From Ruminococcus flavefaciens (lineage in GTDB: Bacteria > Bacillota > Clostridia > Oscillospirales > Ruminococcaceae): a stretch of DNA of 64,000 nucleotides. The stretch is taken from assembly GCA_002373775.1 (NCBI GenBank), contig DFJW01000025.1:1-64000 (forward strand). The letters run 5' to 3'. The notes below the pieces were generated by a model that was not told where the DNA came from, did not search any database, and saw only the letters and a list, made by a program, of their open reading frames with translations. How positions within the stretch are numbered: the first letter of the stretch is position 1; every line of letters begins with the position of its first letter. Below, piece by piece: positions 17,672 through 26,290 of the stretch. A program made the position numbers and the translations under genes.

Positions 17672-18670
17672 TCATCCTCTGTCTACGAAGCCTACTTTGT
17701 GGTACGCTTTTGAGACTATCCTTCCGGAATACTTCATAGCCTTCTGAGCACCGTCAGTATAGCACTCCTTGAGGTATGCCTTGTCCTGTGAGAGACGAGC
17801 GAATTCAGTGCGGACAGGCTCCAGATGGTCAGCAACAGCTTCACCTACCGCAAGCTTGAAATCACCGTAGCCCTTGCCGGCAAATTCGGATTCTATAGCC
17901 GCGAAGTCCTTGCCTGTGACAACAGAATAGATAGACATGAGATTGTTTATGCCGTCCTTGCCTTCACGGTAGCAGACCTCAGCTTCACTGTCAGTAACAG
18001 CGCGCTTGAATTTGCGGATTATAGTATCCTTATCATCGAGGATGAGGATGCAGGCGTTGGGATTCTCATCGGATTTGGACATCTTCTTGGTCGGATCCTG
18101 AAGTGACATGATCTTAGCGCCGACGTCGATGATGTATGGCTCAGGGAGAGTGAAGAAATCGCCATAGCGCTGGTTGAAACGCTGAGCGATATTCCTTGCA
18201 AGCTCAAGGTGCTGCTTCTGGTCAACGCCCACCGGTACGAGATCAGCGTTATAAGCGAGGATATCAGCTGCCATGAGCGAAGGATAAGTGAAGAGACCTG
18301 CATTTACGTCGTCGGGGTGCTTCTGGCTCTTGTCCTTGAACTGAGTCATGCGGGAGAGCTCACCGTACTGCGTGTTGCAGCAGAGTATCCAGTTGAGAGC
18401 TGCATGGGTTGCAGCGTGGCTCTGGATGAAGAGTATAGACTTCTGAGGATCAATCCCGCAAGCCATTAACAGCGCATAGGAATTGAGCGTGTTCTGGCGG
18501 AGCTTTGCAGGCTCCTGCTTTACAGTTATGGCGTGCATATCAGCGACGCAGTAGATGCAGTTGTATTCGTCCTGGAGAGGCGCCCAGTTCCTTACTGCAC
18601 CGATATAGTTTCCGAGAGTGAAAGTTCCTGTGGGCTGGATCGCGCTGAAGATCAGTTTTTTATCTTCCAT
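17672..18670 (-). CDS. trpS: Tryptophanyl-tRNA synthetase
   Basis: A 332-residue class I aminoacyl-tRNA synthetase charging tRNA-Trp. SAIQPTGTFTLGNYIGA carries the HIGH-equivalent TLGN, and KMSKSDENP lies near residue 195. It is the last gene of a minus-strand operon, 15 bp behind an unknown gene. No T-box leader is present before the first gene of this operon. Confidence 0.96.
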   Translation of the reverse strand: MEDKKLIFSAIQPTGTFTLGNYIGAVRNWAPLQDEYNCIYCVADMHAITVKQEPAKLRQNTLNSYALLMACGIDPQKSILFIQSHAATHAALNWILCCNTQYGELSRMTQFKDKSQKHPDDVNAGLFTYPSLMAADILAYNADLVPVGVDQKQHLELARNIAQRFNQRYGDFFTLPEPYIIDVGAKIMSLQDPTKKMSKSDENPNACILILDDKDTIIRKFKRAVTDSEAEVCYREGKDGINNLMSIYSVVTGKDFAAIESEFAGKGYGDFKLAVGEAVADHLEPVRTEFARLSQDKAYLKECYTDGAQKAMKYSGRIVSKAYHKVGFVDRG

Positions 18671-18685
18671 GTGGTATAGTTCTCC

Positions 18686-19204
18686 TTACTTTGCAGCGTT
18701 CTGCTGTGCAGCAGCATCTTTGAGCTGGCAGCTTCTGAGTTCGTTGAGCACACGCTGATAGAGAACGTAGAATGTACGCTTTTCTGTCTCTTCCTCGGGG
18801 ATGAATCCGGCAGGGAGCACAGTCTCATACACTCCGCCCTTAGTGAGCAGGAAGATGTTGTGTACGCGTGAGTGGGGAAGATCGAACTTGGTAGTCTTCT
18901 CACATTTCTTGAGAAGCGGACCTGCATTGGCAACGAGGTTGTGTGCAGCCTGAACGAGGTTTCTGTACTTCTGGGATGCGCCGGTGTATTCACCGCCGTT
19001 GTTGAAGTAGAGGTTAGCAGCGCCGTTTATGAAGCATACCATAGTTGTAAGGACTTCAGAAGACATAGGGATGTCAACAACAACGCCGAAAACGTCATTC
19101 TTCTTGAGGTTCCCGAAGTAATTTGACGGGAAGTTGAGAGCCTGTCCTCTGGTCATGAGGTATTTCTGAGTTACGGAATATCTTCCTGAATTATTGTTTG
19201 GCAT
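18686..19204 (-). CDS. Conserved hypothetical protein
   Basis: A 172-residue soluble protein with no signal peptide or membrane segment. I do not recognise a family. Visible features: the N-terminal sequence NNNSGRYSVTQKYLMTRG, a central VVVDIPMSSEVLTTMVCFINGAANLYFNNGG, and an Ala/Gln-rich tail. AAAGGA is upstream. It sits between the aminotransferase (35 bp upstream) and trpS (15 bp downstream), so it is probably cotranscribed. Confidence 0.8.
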   Translation of the reverse strand: MPNNNSGRYSVTQKYLMTRGQALNFPSNYFGNLKKNDVFGVVVDIPMSSEVLTTMVCFINGAANLYFNNGGEYTGASQKYRNLVQAAHNLVANAGPLLKKCEKTTKFDLPHSRVHNIFLLTKGGVYETVLPAGFIPEEETEKRTFYVLYQRVLNELRSCQLKDAAAQQNAAK

Positions 19205-19239
19205 AATAGTATTTCCTTTCGGTAGTATTTTATAGATGT

Positions 19240-20433
19240 TTAGTCAAGCAGTTCGCGTGTCATGCGTGCGAGGATCTCCATACCCTTGCTTATCTGCTCG
19301 TTTGTCGGAGTTGAGTAGTTGAGGCGGAAGGAATGGCTGACTTCATCTGTGTCGATGCTGAATGAATTTCCGGGAACAACAGCTATCTTGTACTGCTGTA
19401 CAGCCTGGCGGCAGAATTCGTTCATGTCGCAGTTATCCGGGAGAGTACACCAGATGAAGAGACCGCCCTCGGGCTTTGTATAAGTGATCTTCTTGGAGAA
19501 GTCGTTTTCTATATAGCTGCACATGAGATCGCATTTGCTGCGGTATATATCACGGAGCTTGTTGAAATGAGCTTCGCGGTCTATGGTCGTCATGAAACGG
19601 TGGCAGATGACCTGTGCCCAGATGTTGGAATGAACGTCTGATACCTGCTTGCACACAACGATCTTCTGGATGATCGGTGCAGGAGCTGAAACGAAGCCTG
19701 TTCTGAAACCGGGAGAGATGAGCTTTGAGAATGTGCTGGAGTAAATGACTCTTCCCTCGGTATCGAGGCTCTTGATAGTGGGAACGTTCTCGCCGGCGAA
19801 TCTCAGCTCGCCGTAAGGATCATCCTCAAGGATGATGAAGTCGTATCTGCAAGCCAGTTCATAAACAGCCTTGCGCTTTGCAAAGGACATTGTGCGGCCT
19901 GTGGGGTTCTGGAAATTGGGGATGAGGTAGAGCACCTTGACGTTCTTATTGGATTTTACAGCGTTTTCCAGCTTTTCAAGGTCGATGCCGTCGTCCTCCA
20001 TATCCACGCCTACGAGGTTTACGTTATAGGAACGGAATGCGTTGAGTGAGCCGATGAAAGAGGGAGACTCACAGAGAAGAGTGTCGCCTTCATTGAGCAG
20101 CACCTTACATGAGAGTTCGTTAGCCTGCTGACCGCCGGAAGTGATGATGAGGTCATCGAATTCCTTGTGGAAGCAGCCCTTTTCTGTCATCCAGCCTTTG
20201 AGGAAGTCACGGAGGGGAGTGTAGCCCTCAGTGATGCTGTACTGGAGTGCGAGAATAGGATCATTGCAGAGCAGTTCGTTGGAGAGCTCGGCGATCCTCT
20301 CCTTCGGGAAAGCTTCCGGTGCAGGGTTGCCGGCTGCGAAAGAGATAACTTCCGGATCTGCTGTGAACTTGAGGATCTCACGGATCGCAGAAGCCTGAAG
20401 TTTGCTAACTTTGTCGGAAAATTTATATTCCAT
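19240..20433 (-). CDS. PLP-dependent aminotransferase, class I/II (MocR/2-aminoadipate type without DNA-binding domain)
   Basis: A 397-residue fold-type I aminotransferase. Key features: the FAAGNPAPEAFP opening typical of the LysN/MocR aminotransferase group, PNFQNPTGRTMS, DDPYGELRF and the Schiff-base Lys in STFSKLISPGFRTGF (near residue 236). The substrate cannot be read; 2-aminoadipate or aromatic amino acids are typical. First gene of an operon ending in trpS. Confidence 0.87.
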   Translation of the reverse strand: MEYKFSDKVSKLQASAIREILKFTADPEVISFAAGNPAPEAFPKERIAELSNELLCNDPILALQYSITEGYTPLRDFLKGWMTEKGCFHKEFDDLIITSGGQQANELSCKVLLNEGDTLLCESPSFIGSLNAFRSYNVNLVGVDMEDDGIDLEKLENAVKSNKNVKVLYLIPNFQNPTGRTMSFAKRKAVYELACRYDFIILEDDPYGELRFAGENVPTIKSLDTEGRVIYSSTFSKLISPGFRTGFVSAPAPIIQKIVVCKQVSDVHSNIWAQVICHRFMTTIDREAHFNKLRDIYRSKCDLMCSYIENDFSKKITYTKPEGGLFIWCTLPDNCDMNEFCRQAVQQYKIAVVPGNSFSIDTDEVSHSFRLNYSTPTNEQISKGMEILARMTRELLD

Positions 20434-20496
20434 ATCAAATTACCAGCCTTTCGGTGATTATTTCGCATATTTTATTATACATAAATAGCCGATTCT

Positions 20497-20525
20497 ATTA
20501 TAACATATTATACAGAAAATAGCAA
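20497..20525 (-). promoter_or_regulatory. Promoter for the aminotransferase-trpS operon
   Basis: Minus strand: TTGCTA (20520-20525), 17-bp spacer starting TTTTC, extended TATAAT (20497-20502). It shares TTGCTATTTTC with two other promoters in the window. Confidence 0.8.
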
Positions 20526-20562
20526 GAGACGCACGAAAAAAAGTTGAAAGGTCATGTGAGCA

Positions 20563-20595
20563 TAAAAAAAGACCGGTCCTATAAAAGAACCGGTC
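20563..20595 (-). terminator. Terminator after the ferredoxin gene
   Basis: Stem GACCGGT/ACCGGTC extended by one more pair across a mismatch, then seven T on the minus strand. Confidence 0.9.
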
Positions 20596-20607
20596 AGTTT
20601 TTTACAA

Positions 20608-20778
20608 TTATTCAGCGTTAGGAGCGCCAACAGGACAAACACCTGCACATGCGCCGCACTCTACACATGCGTCTGCGTCGATAACGTACTTGCCGTCACC
20701 CTCGGAGATAGCGCCTACAGGACACTCGCCTGCGCAAGCACCACAGCTGATGCAATCGTCTGAAATAATGTATGCCAT
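20608..20778 (-). CDS. 2[4Fe-4S] ferredoxin (56 residues)
   Basis: A small clostridial-type ferredoxin. The two cluster motifs are CISCGACAGECP (residues 9-20) and CVECGACAGVCP (residues 38-49), each CxxCxxCxxxCP. It starts MAYIISDDC and ends GAPNAE. GGAGGTG lies 7 bp before the ATG. It carries low-potential electrons, for example between pyruvate:ferredoxin oxidoreductase and hydrogenase. Monocistronic, with its own promoter and terminator. Confidence 0.95.
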   Translation of the reverse strand: MAYIISDDCISCGACAGECPVGAISEGDGKYVIDADACVECGACAGVCPVGAPNAE

Positions 20779-20839
20779 AATATGCACCTCCGTAAATTCT
20801 GAAGCCTGTTTATTGTTTTTTGGGTGGCTTCTTATCTAC

Positions 20840-20867
20840 ATTGTACCATAATTCCGGAAAAAATCAA
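20840..20867 (-). promoter_or_regulatory. Promoter for the ferredoxin gene
   Basis: Minus strand: TTGATT (20862-20867), 16-bp spacer starting TTTTCCGGAATT, TACAAT (20840-20845). Confidence 0.65.
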
Positions 20868-20931
20868 GTAATTTTTGTTAGCATCTACTTACTCTATCAA
20901 AACTGTAAATATTTTACAATCCATTCGGACA

Positions 20932-22977
20932 TTACATGGTCACTACGAAACAAATACTTTTGCCTTCCTCATTTTCCACGCTGACTTTGAATTTGTGCTT
21001 GTCGATTATGGATTTTGCGATGGCAAGTCCGAGACCGTAGCCGCCGGTAGCCCGGTTGCGGGATTCGTCACTTCTGTAGAAACGTTCGAAGATCTTGTCC
21101 TTTTCTTCATCTTTTACACCCTGACCGGTATTATAGATCGAGAGCACTTTCTTTTCACCCTGTTTCTTCAGCGAGACTCTGACTTTGCCGCCGTCGTTTG
21201 AATATTTCAGCGCATTGTCGATGAAAATGGCAGCCATTTGCTTGATGTGACGCTCACTGCCGTTGACAGTGATGCCTTCTTCCACATCAACTTCGAAGTC
21301 CTTGCTGCTTTCAAAAGCCTGACACTCAAACGGAAGGGCAGTATTGACGATAGCCTTGCTGAGGTCAAAATCGGTCCTTATGAAATCGCTGGTATTGTTT
21401 TCGAGACGTGTGAGATTGAGCAGGTCGTTGACGAGAACGTTCATCCTGTCGGTCTGGGACTTGATGTATTCCAGCCATTTGTTATTGCCGATCTCTCCGG
21501 AGAGAACGTCGGCGTTGGCGGATATTACAGTAAGAGGAGTTTTCAGCTCGTGGCTTGCGTCGGATATGAACTGCTTCTGCTTTTCGAATGCGGTTTTCAG
21601 CGGTTTCATTACCTGACGGCTCAGGAAATATGCAGCTGCCAGCAGGAAAAGGAGACTGACTGCGCCGATTATTATGGTAGTGCGCAGAAGCTTATCCCGC
21701 ATGTCCATTTCACCGGTCTTGTCGGTGAATACGAACAGAGTTCCGTTGTCCTTTTCGGCGCTGTAGAACTGATAGTTGTTGAGCATGCCGCTGCTTGCGC
21801 CCTTTTTCAGTATCTCGGTGATGTACTGCTGAGCGACGTTCTGATCGAGGTCATCGTTGTTCAGTGTTGCGAGGTAATTGCCGGAGGTGTCAGCCATGAC
21901 CACGAAAAAGTCTATGGAACCGAGGGACTTCGGCACAGGCTCAACGCCGTTGCGCTGGCTCGGAGGCACGTTTTGTCCGTTTGCGATGTTGCTTCTGGAA
22001 TTTGAAGTAGCGTTCTCAGCGTATGCGAGGAGGACCGGCTCACCGTAGAGTTCGGAAACTGAAGAATACGACACGGCAGGTGAAGAGAGATTCGCCTGTT
22101 CCCAGTAGGGATACCAGCCTCTTGGAGGGGGAGGCGGAACGATTGTGTTGCTGCCTGCGTTATCGTCATCATTATCATCATTATCGGCGGCGTTGTTGTT
22201 GTCGTCTTCGTCCTGATAGCACCACCAGCCGTCGTAAGGCTGTCCCCATTTAGGGTATTCAGAAGGGTACTTTCCCGGTTCGCCCCAATTGTAACCGCCG
22301 GGGAAGTTAGGTTTTTTTTCGTCTTCACGCCGCTTTTCGGGATCTTCCTTCTCTTTGCCGGGCTTCAGCGGTTCTGTTGGGGCAGGAGCCGTAGGTGCCG
22401 GAGGCTGAGTGATTACAGCGGTAGTGGTCACAGGCGGCTGAGTCTGAACTGGCTGAGTAGGTGTCGGCTTAGCCGGTTCGGTGGGAGCCGGAGGCTGCGT
22501 TTCAGTCTCACGCGGAACAGAGTTTTCCGGTACTTCCGGCGGCTGTTCTTCTGTTATGTATTCTGTGACTGCCGCAGCAGCATCTGTTTCCGTAACGTGA
22601 ACGGTAGTAGTGGCGGCAGTGCTTGTCTCGGACTGAGTTTCGGTTTCAGTCTCGGTAGTTTCAGGAGCAGTGCTGTCAGTTGAGGATGGTTTTGTTTCGT
22701 CCGTGCCGGGCTCACCGGCTGGCTTGGAAGGTGGTTCTTCCTGGTGCATGTACTTATCGTCGTGTCTCGGATCGTAATCACCGGGACGGACGTAAGTGAA
22801 ATTGGAAGTGGAGTCGTCGTATTCGACTCCTGCTGCTATCTGCCGCAGCACATCTTTTGACTGGCGTTCCATGACGGCTCCCATTATCAGGTTGACTGAC
22901 GAGAGCACACCGATGAAGATGGCGAGCAGGATAGCAGTGATTATGCCAAAAAGTCTCAGCTGGGCTTTTCTGAACAT
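20932..22977 (-). CDS. Membrane sensor histidine kinase with long Pro/Thr/Glu-rich extracytoplasmic region
   Basis: A 681-residue kinase. TM1 is at about residues 8-32, an extracytoplasmic region at about 33-425, TM2 at about 427-448. It then has the H-box SDASHELKTPLTVISAN (His near 475), N-box FIDNALKYSND (near 588) and G-boxes (YNTGQGVKDEE, GGYGLGLAIAKSI). The sensor region contains about 190 residues of Pro/Thr/Glu repeats, a short Asp/Asn run and PPPPPRGWYPYW, giving a stalk-like, possibly wall-spanning segment. The partner regulator is the upstream gene in the same operon (18-bp gap). The signal is unknown. Confidence 0.9.
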   Translation of the reverse strand: MFRKAQLRLFGIITAILLAIFIGVLSSVNLIMGAVMERQSKDVLRQIAAGVEYDDSTSNFTYVRPGDYDPRHDDKYMHQEEPPSKPAGEPGTDETKPSSTDSTAPETTETETETQSETSTAATTTVHVTETDAAAAVTEYITEEQPPEVPENSVPRETETQPPAPTEPAKPTPTQPVQTQPPVTTTAVITQPPAPTAPAPTEPLKPGKEKEDPEKRREDEKKPNFPGGYNWGEPGKYPSEYPKWGQPYDGWWCYQDEDDNNNAADNDDNDDDNAGSNTIVPPPPPRGWYPYWEQANLSSPAVSYSSVSELYGEPVLLAYAENATSNSRSNIANGQNVPPSQRNGVEPVPKSLGSIDFFVVMADTSGNYLATLNNDDLDQNVAQQYITEILKKGASSGMLNNYQFYSAEKDNGTLFVFTDKTGEMDMRDKLLRTTIIIGAVSLLFLLAAAYFLSRQVMKPLKTAFEKQKQFISDASHELKTPLTVISANADVLSGEIGNNKWLEYIKSQTDRMNVLVNDLLNLTRLENNTSDFIRTDFDLSKAIVNTALPFECQAFESSKDFEVDVEEGITVNGSERHIKQMAAIFIDNALKYSNDGGKVRVSLKKQGEKKVLSIYNTGQGVKDEEKDKIFERFYRSDESRNRATGGYGLGLAIAKSIIDKHKFKVSVENEEGKSICFVVTM

Positions 22978-22995
22978 CAGTTCACCGCCTCCTTA

Positions 22996-23664
22996 TCATT
23001 CAAGAGAGTAGCCGATACCGCGTGCAGTTTTGATCTGCACCGGAGCAGATATGACGCTGAGTTTTTTGCGCAGGAAAGATATGTATACCTCTATGTTATT
23101 GTATTCCACGTCGCTCTCATATCCCCAGATCTTTTCGATGATGCGCTCTTTCGGAAGTATCTGGTGTGGATTGGACATAAGCAGCTCCATTATCTGGTAT
23201 TCCTTGAGGCTGAGTTTGACGTCATTGCCTTCCCACATGACTGAGCAGGTGTTTTTGTTGAGTTCAAGACCGTTATATCCCATTCTGGTCTCATCGACTA
23301 TCTCACCCTTCCGGCGCGTGAGTGCGCGGACGCGGGCAAGGAGCTCACCTGTTACGAATGGCTTTGTAAGGTAGTCATCAGCACCGCAGTCCAGTCCGTT
23401 GATCTTGTCTTCGATCTCACTTCTTGCGGTGAGAAGGAGAACAGGTGTACTGATCTTTTCGCGCCTCAGAGCTTTCAGCACTTCGATGCCGTTCATTCCC
23501 GGCAGCATGATATCGAGTATGATGCAGTCGTAAACGCCTGTGAGAGCGTTGTCATAACCGTCAGTGCCGTTATATGACGTATCTACGGTGTACATGTTTC
23601 TTTTAAGTATCTCGGACAGAGCGTCAGCAAGCTGCATTTCGTCCTCGACGACAAGTATTCTCAT
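22996..23664 (-). CDS. OmpR/PhoB-family response regulator
   Basis: A 222-residue regulator. The receiver domain starts MRILVVEDEMQLADAL, with the phospho-acceptor Asp in CIILDIMLPGMNG (near residue 51) and Lys in YLTKPF. The C-terminal winged helix ends VYISFLRKKL...TARGIGYSL. The start at 23664 is chosen over 23706 because GGGGAG precedes it and the domain begins immediately. It pairs with the downstream sensor kinase. A TATAAT with an extended TG, but a poor -35, lies at 23725-23730. Confidence 0.94.
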   Translation of the reverse strand: MRILVVEDEMQLADALSEILKRNMYTVDTSYNGTDGYDNALTGVYDCIILDIMLPGMNGIEVLKALRREKISTPVLLLTARSEIEDKINGLDCGADDYLTKPFVTGELLARVRALTRRKGEIVDETRMGYNGLELNKNTCSVMWEGNDVKLSLKEYQIMELLMSNPHQILPKERIIEKIWGYESDVEYNNIEVYISFLRKKLSVISAPVQIKTARGIGYSLE

Positions 23665-23845
23665 ATAGATCTCCCCTAAGAATTCATCCTTTTTTACAGG
23701 GTACATTTTTCCACCCTAATTACTATTATATCACATATTATTGAAATAAGCTTAAAAAAACGATTGTTGATTGTTTTAATTAAGAAAAAATGCAGGGCGT
23801 TTTTTGTGCATTTCAACAGTTTTGTGTATTTCGGACTAACAAATG

Positions 23846-23874
23846 TTGACTATGTATTAAATTTATGTTACAAT
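23846..23874 (+). promoter_or_regulatory. Promoter for the TPR-like gene
   Basis: TTGACT, 17-bp spacer, TACAAT with extended TG. The gap 23665-23932 otherwise holds only the divergent promoter of the two-component system. Confidence 0.75.
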
Positions 23875-23932
23875 TATTTAGAAATATCGCTTTGGTTCAG
23901 CGTGATAATTTGGATGCAGGAGGGGATATGGC

Positions 23933-24634
23933 ATGCTTTCACCAACAGAACGCAAGAAAAGCAGCTTCGCAAAATCGTTGCTTCACGGTGCGGAGCTCAA
24001 GAAGTATGAGGAAATTTACCAGCAATTCATGCAGACCGGATACACAAAGGAACTCTGTGAGACATATGCGGATGAGTTCATAAATAATGTGAAGAAACCT
24101 GCACCGGCGGATATAGTCCAGACCGCTGCCCTGTATGACAGGATACACGACAGCAAGAGTGCTTTATTCTACCTTGACATGCTCGCCGACAAGAAGCTCA
24201 GCGGAGATGACAGATTCAATTTCTGCCTCGAGATGCTGAAATCCCAGAGCAAGATCGGACACTGGCGCGATGCTGAGGATTTCCGTACCGATAATATCAA
24301 TTTCCTTCAGAATTATGTGCAGAAGAAGTCCCAGCAGCATGAAGCGAAACTCTATATAGCCCTTGCACTGGTGGACTGTGCTTCAAAGAAGTACACCGAT
24401 GCGTTCAAACTGCTCGGATTTGGCTATAAGCCGCAGGGAAAGAATGACACCACACTGCTTGAGATGTTCATATCTGCTGCGTATATCTATTCGCAGTCCG
24501 GAAATAAGGAGGAACTTGAAAATGCAGTGGCGACTGCTCACGCATGTCTCAAACTCTTCACGGAATTCGAATTCTCATGGAGCAAAAAGTACTACGAAAA
24601 AAGGATAGCGGAAGCTGCTGAGGGAATACTCTGA
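23933..24634 (+). CDS. Hypothetical helical-repeat (TPR-like) protein
   Basis: A 233-residue, all-helical cytosolic protein. Repeated helix pairs such as AALYDRIHDSKSALFYLDMLAD, KLYIALALVDCASKKYTDAFKLLGF and SAAYIYSQSGNKEELENAVATAHACL look like TPR/SEL1-type units, suggesting a protein-binding scaffold. There is no catalytic motif. AGGAGG lies 8 bp before ATG 23933; an out-of-frame ATG five bases earlier is ignored. Function unknown. Confidence 0.72.
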   Translation: MLSPTERKKSSFAKSLLHGAELKKYEEIYQQFMQTGYTKELCETYADEFINNVKKPAPADIVQTAALYDRIHDSKSALFYLDMLADKKLSGDDRFNFCLEMLKSQSKIGHWRDAEDFRTDNINFLQNYVQKKSQQHEAKLYIALALVDCASKKYTDAFKLLGFGYKPQGKNDTTLLEMFISAAYIYSQSGNKEELENAVATAHACLKLFTEFEFSWSKKYYEKRIAEAAEGIL

Positions 24635-24667
24635 CAGGTTCCGGATATATTATACACAGAATGCTAT

Positions 24668-24705
24668 GACAGCCTTTCCATTATGGATATGGCTGTTATT
24701 TTTTT
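24668..24705 (+). terminator. Terminator after the TPR-like gene
   Basis: Outer stem ACAGCC/GGCTGT and inner stem CCAT/ATGG, followed by TTATTTTTTT. Confidence 0.8.
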
Positions 24706-24753
24706 CTGTTTTTTCGGTTAATTATTACAAATTGCTACAATTGCCGAAAGATA

Positions 24754-24782
24754 TTGACATTTAGCAGGATAGCGTGTAAAAT
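24754..24782 (+). promoter_or_regulatory. Promoter for the MBOAT-SGNH operon
   Basis: TTGACA, 17-bp spacer, TAAAAT. The leader of about 97 nt contains two possible hairpins (GCGG...CCGC and GGTCT-CGCC-AGACC); I do not recognise a known riboswitch in it. Confidence 0.75.
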
Positions 24783-24885
24783 AGTAATTGCGGAAGTGTG
24801 CGCTGAAGCCGCTGACGCAGCAAAGGTCTCGCCAGACCATATAAAAATAAATATGGCGCAAAAGAAAGACGTAAAGGGTGGTAGA

Positions 24886-26277
24886 ATGGTATTCAGCAGC
24901 TTGCAGTTTATATTTATATTTCTGCCGGCGTTTATGATAATATATGCAGCGGTTCCCAGAAGGTATAAGAATCTTGTGATTTTTGCGGGAAGCGTTATTT
25001 TTTACAGCCTTGGCGTAAAAAAGTTCGTTTATATTTTCCTCTTCCTGCTGACTGTGCTTTTCAATTTCATCATAGCGCAGTTCATAGAAAGCTTTCCGCG
25101 GTCTAAACGACTATGGCTGACCATAGGTATAGTTTTCAATTTCTGGTGGCTCATTTTCTTCAAGTACTGGGGATTCGGAACGGAGAATATAAATTCACTT
25201 TTCCATGCTCACCTCACAGTGAAGGATATCATCCTTCCTGTGGGTATAAGTTTCTATACTTTCCAGAACGTTTCGTATATCATCGACGTTTACAGGAAAA
25301 AGACCAGAGCTGAAAATAATTTCGTAAACTATGGCGCATACATCAGCATGTTCCCGCAGCTTATTGCCGGACCTATAGTCACATATTCCACAGTGGCTGA
25401 ACAGCTGAGGAGGCGCGTTCACAGCATACACAAAGTCGAGGACGGCTTGAAGATATTCACTATCGGACTTGGCTATAAAGTAATTATAGCGAACCAGATC
25501 GGCGGACTCTGGAAGGACGTCACCATGATAGGGTTCGAGAGCATATCCTCACGCCTTGCATGGCTGGGTATATTTGCTTATTCCTTCCAGCTGTATTTCG
25601 ATTTCTGCGGCTATTCGCTCATGGCGATAGGCCTCGGAAAGATAATGGGATTTGATCTGCCGCGGAATTTCGATCACCCGTACACATCTCTTACGATGAC
25701 TGAGTTCTGGAGACGCTGGCACATAACACTGGGCACATGGTTCAAGGATTACATCTATTTTCCTCTCGGCGGAAGCAGATGCAGCAAGGGAAAGATGATC
25801 CGCAACACCTTTGTCGTGTGGCTCTTCACCGGCCTCTGGCACGGTGCAAGCTGGAACTTTGTGATCTGGGGACTGGTACTCTTCGGTATACTGATGGCAG
25901 AGAAACTCTGGATCGGAAAGTTCCTGAACAAGTATAAGATAGCAGGACATGCCTACATGTTCCTGATAATACCGCTCACATGGCTCATATTCGCGGTCAC
26001 TGATCTTCATCAGCTGGGAATATATTTCGGCAGACTGTTTCCGATGTTCGGAAGCGAGGGAATAGCTGTAAATAGCGGAGACTATTCTGAAAAGTGGCAT
26101 CAGTATTCAAAGTTCTTCATAGCCGGCATCATATTCTCGACAAAGCTGCCGGAGATCATATATAAAAAGATAAAGAACAGCCTCATAGTAGACCTGCTTC
26201 TGCTTGCAGTATTCTGGGGCGCAGTTTATTGTATGTACAAAGGTATGGACGATCCGTTCATGTATTTCAGGTTCTGA
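24886..26277 (+). CDS. MBOAT-family membrane O-acyltransferase
   Basis: A 463-residue polytopic membrane protein of the AlgI/DltB group. Family signatures: SFYTFQNVSYIIDVYR, the conserved EFWRRWHITLGTWFKDYIYFPLGGSR, and the catalytic His in GLWHGASWNFVIWG (near residue 318). It would move acyl groups, commonly acetyl, across the membrane for modification of an envelope polymer. ATG 24886 follows AAAGGGTGG; an in-frame ATG at 24853 has no ribosome binding site. The SGNH partner starts 13 bp after the stop, the usual two-gene arrangement for surface polysaccharide acetylation. Confidence 0.92.
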   Translation: MVFSSLQFIFIFLPAFMIIYAAVPRRYKNLVIFAGSVIFYSLGVKKFVYIFLFLLTVLFNFIIAQFIESFPRSKRLWLTIGIVFNFWWLIFFKYWGFGTENINSLFHAHLTVKDIILPVGISFYTFQNVSYIIDVYRKKTRAENNFVNYGAYISMFPQLIAGPIVTYSTVAEQLRRRVHSIHKVEDGLKIFTIGLGYKVIIANQIGGLWKDVTMIGFESISSRLAWLGIFAYSFQLYFDFCGYSLMAIGLGKIMGFDLPRNFDHPYTSLTMTEFWRRWHITLGTWFKDYIYFPLGGSRCSKGKMIRNTFVVWLFTGLWHGASWNFVIWGLVLFGILMAEKLWIGKFLNKYKIAGHAYMFLIIPLTWLIFAVTDLHQLGIYFGRLFPMFGSEGIAVNSGDYSEKWHQYSKFFIAGIIFSTKLPEIIYKKIKNSLIVDLLLLAVFWGAVYCMYKGMDDPFMYFRF

Positions 26278-26290
26278 TAAGGAGATAATA

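Noticed and set aside
24783-24885. Leader before the MBOAT gene as a riboswitch
   Set aside because: Hairpins are possible, but I could not match it to c-di-GMP, preQ1 or other classes I can recall. A covariance model search would decide.
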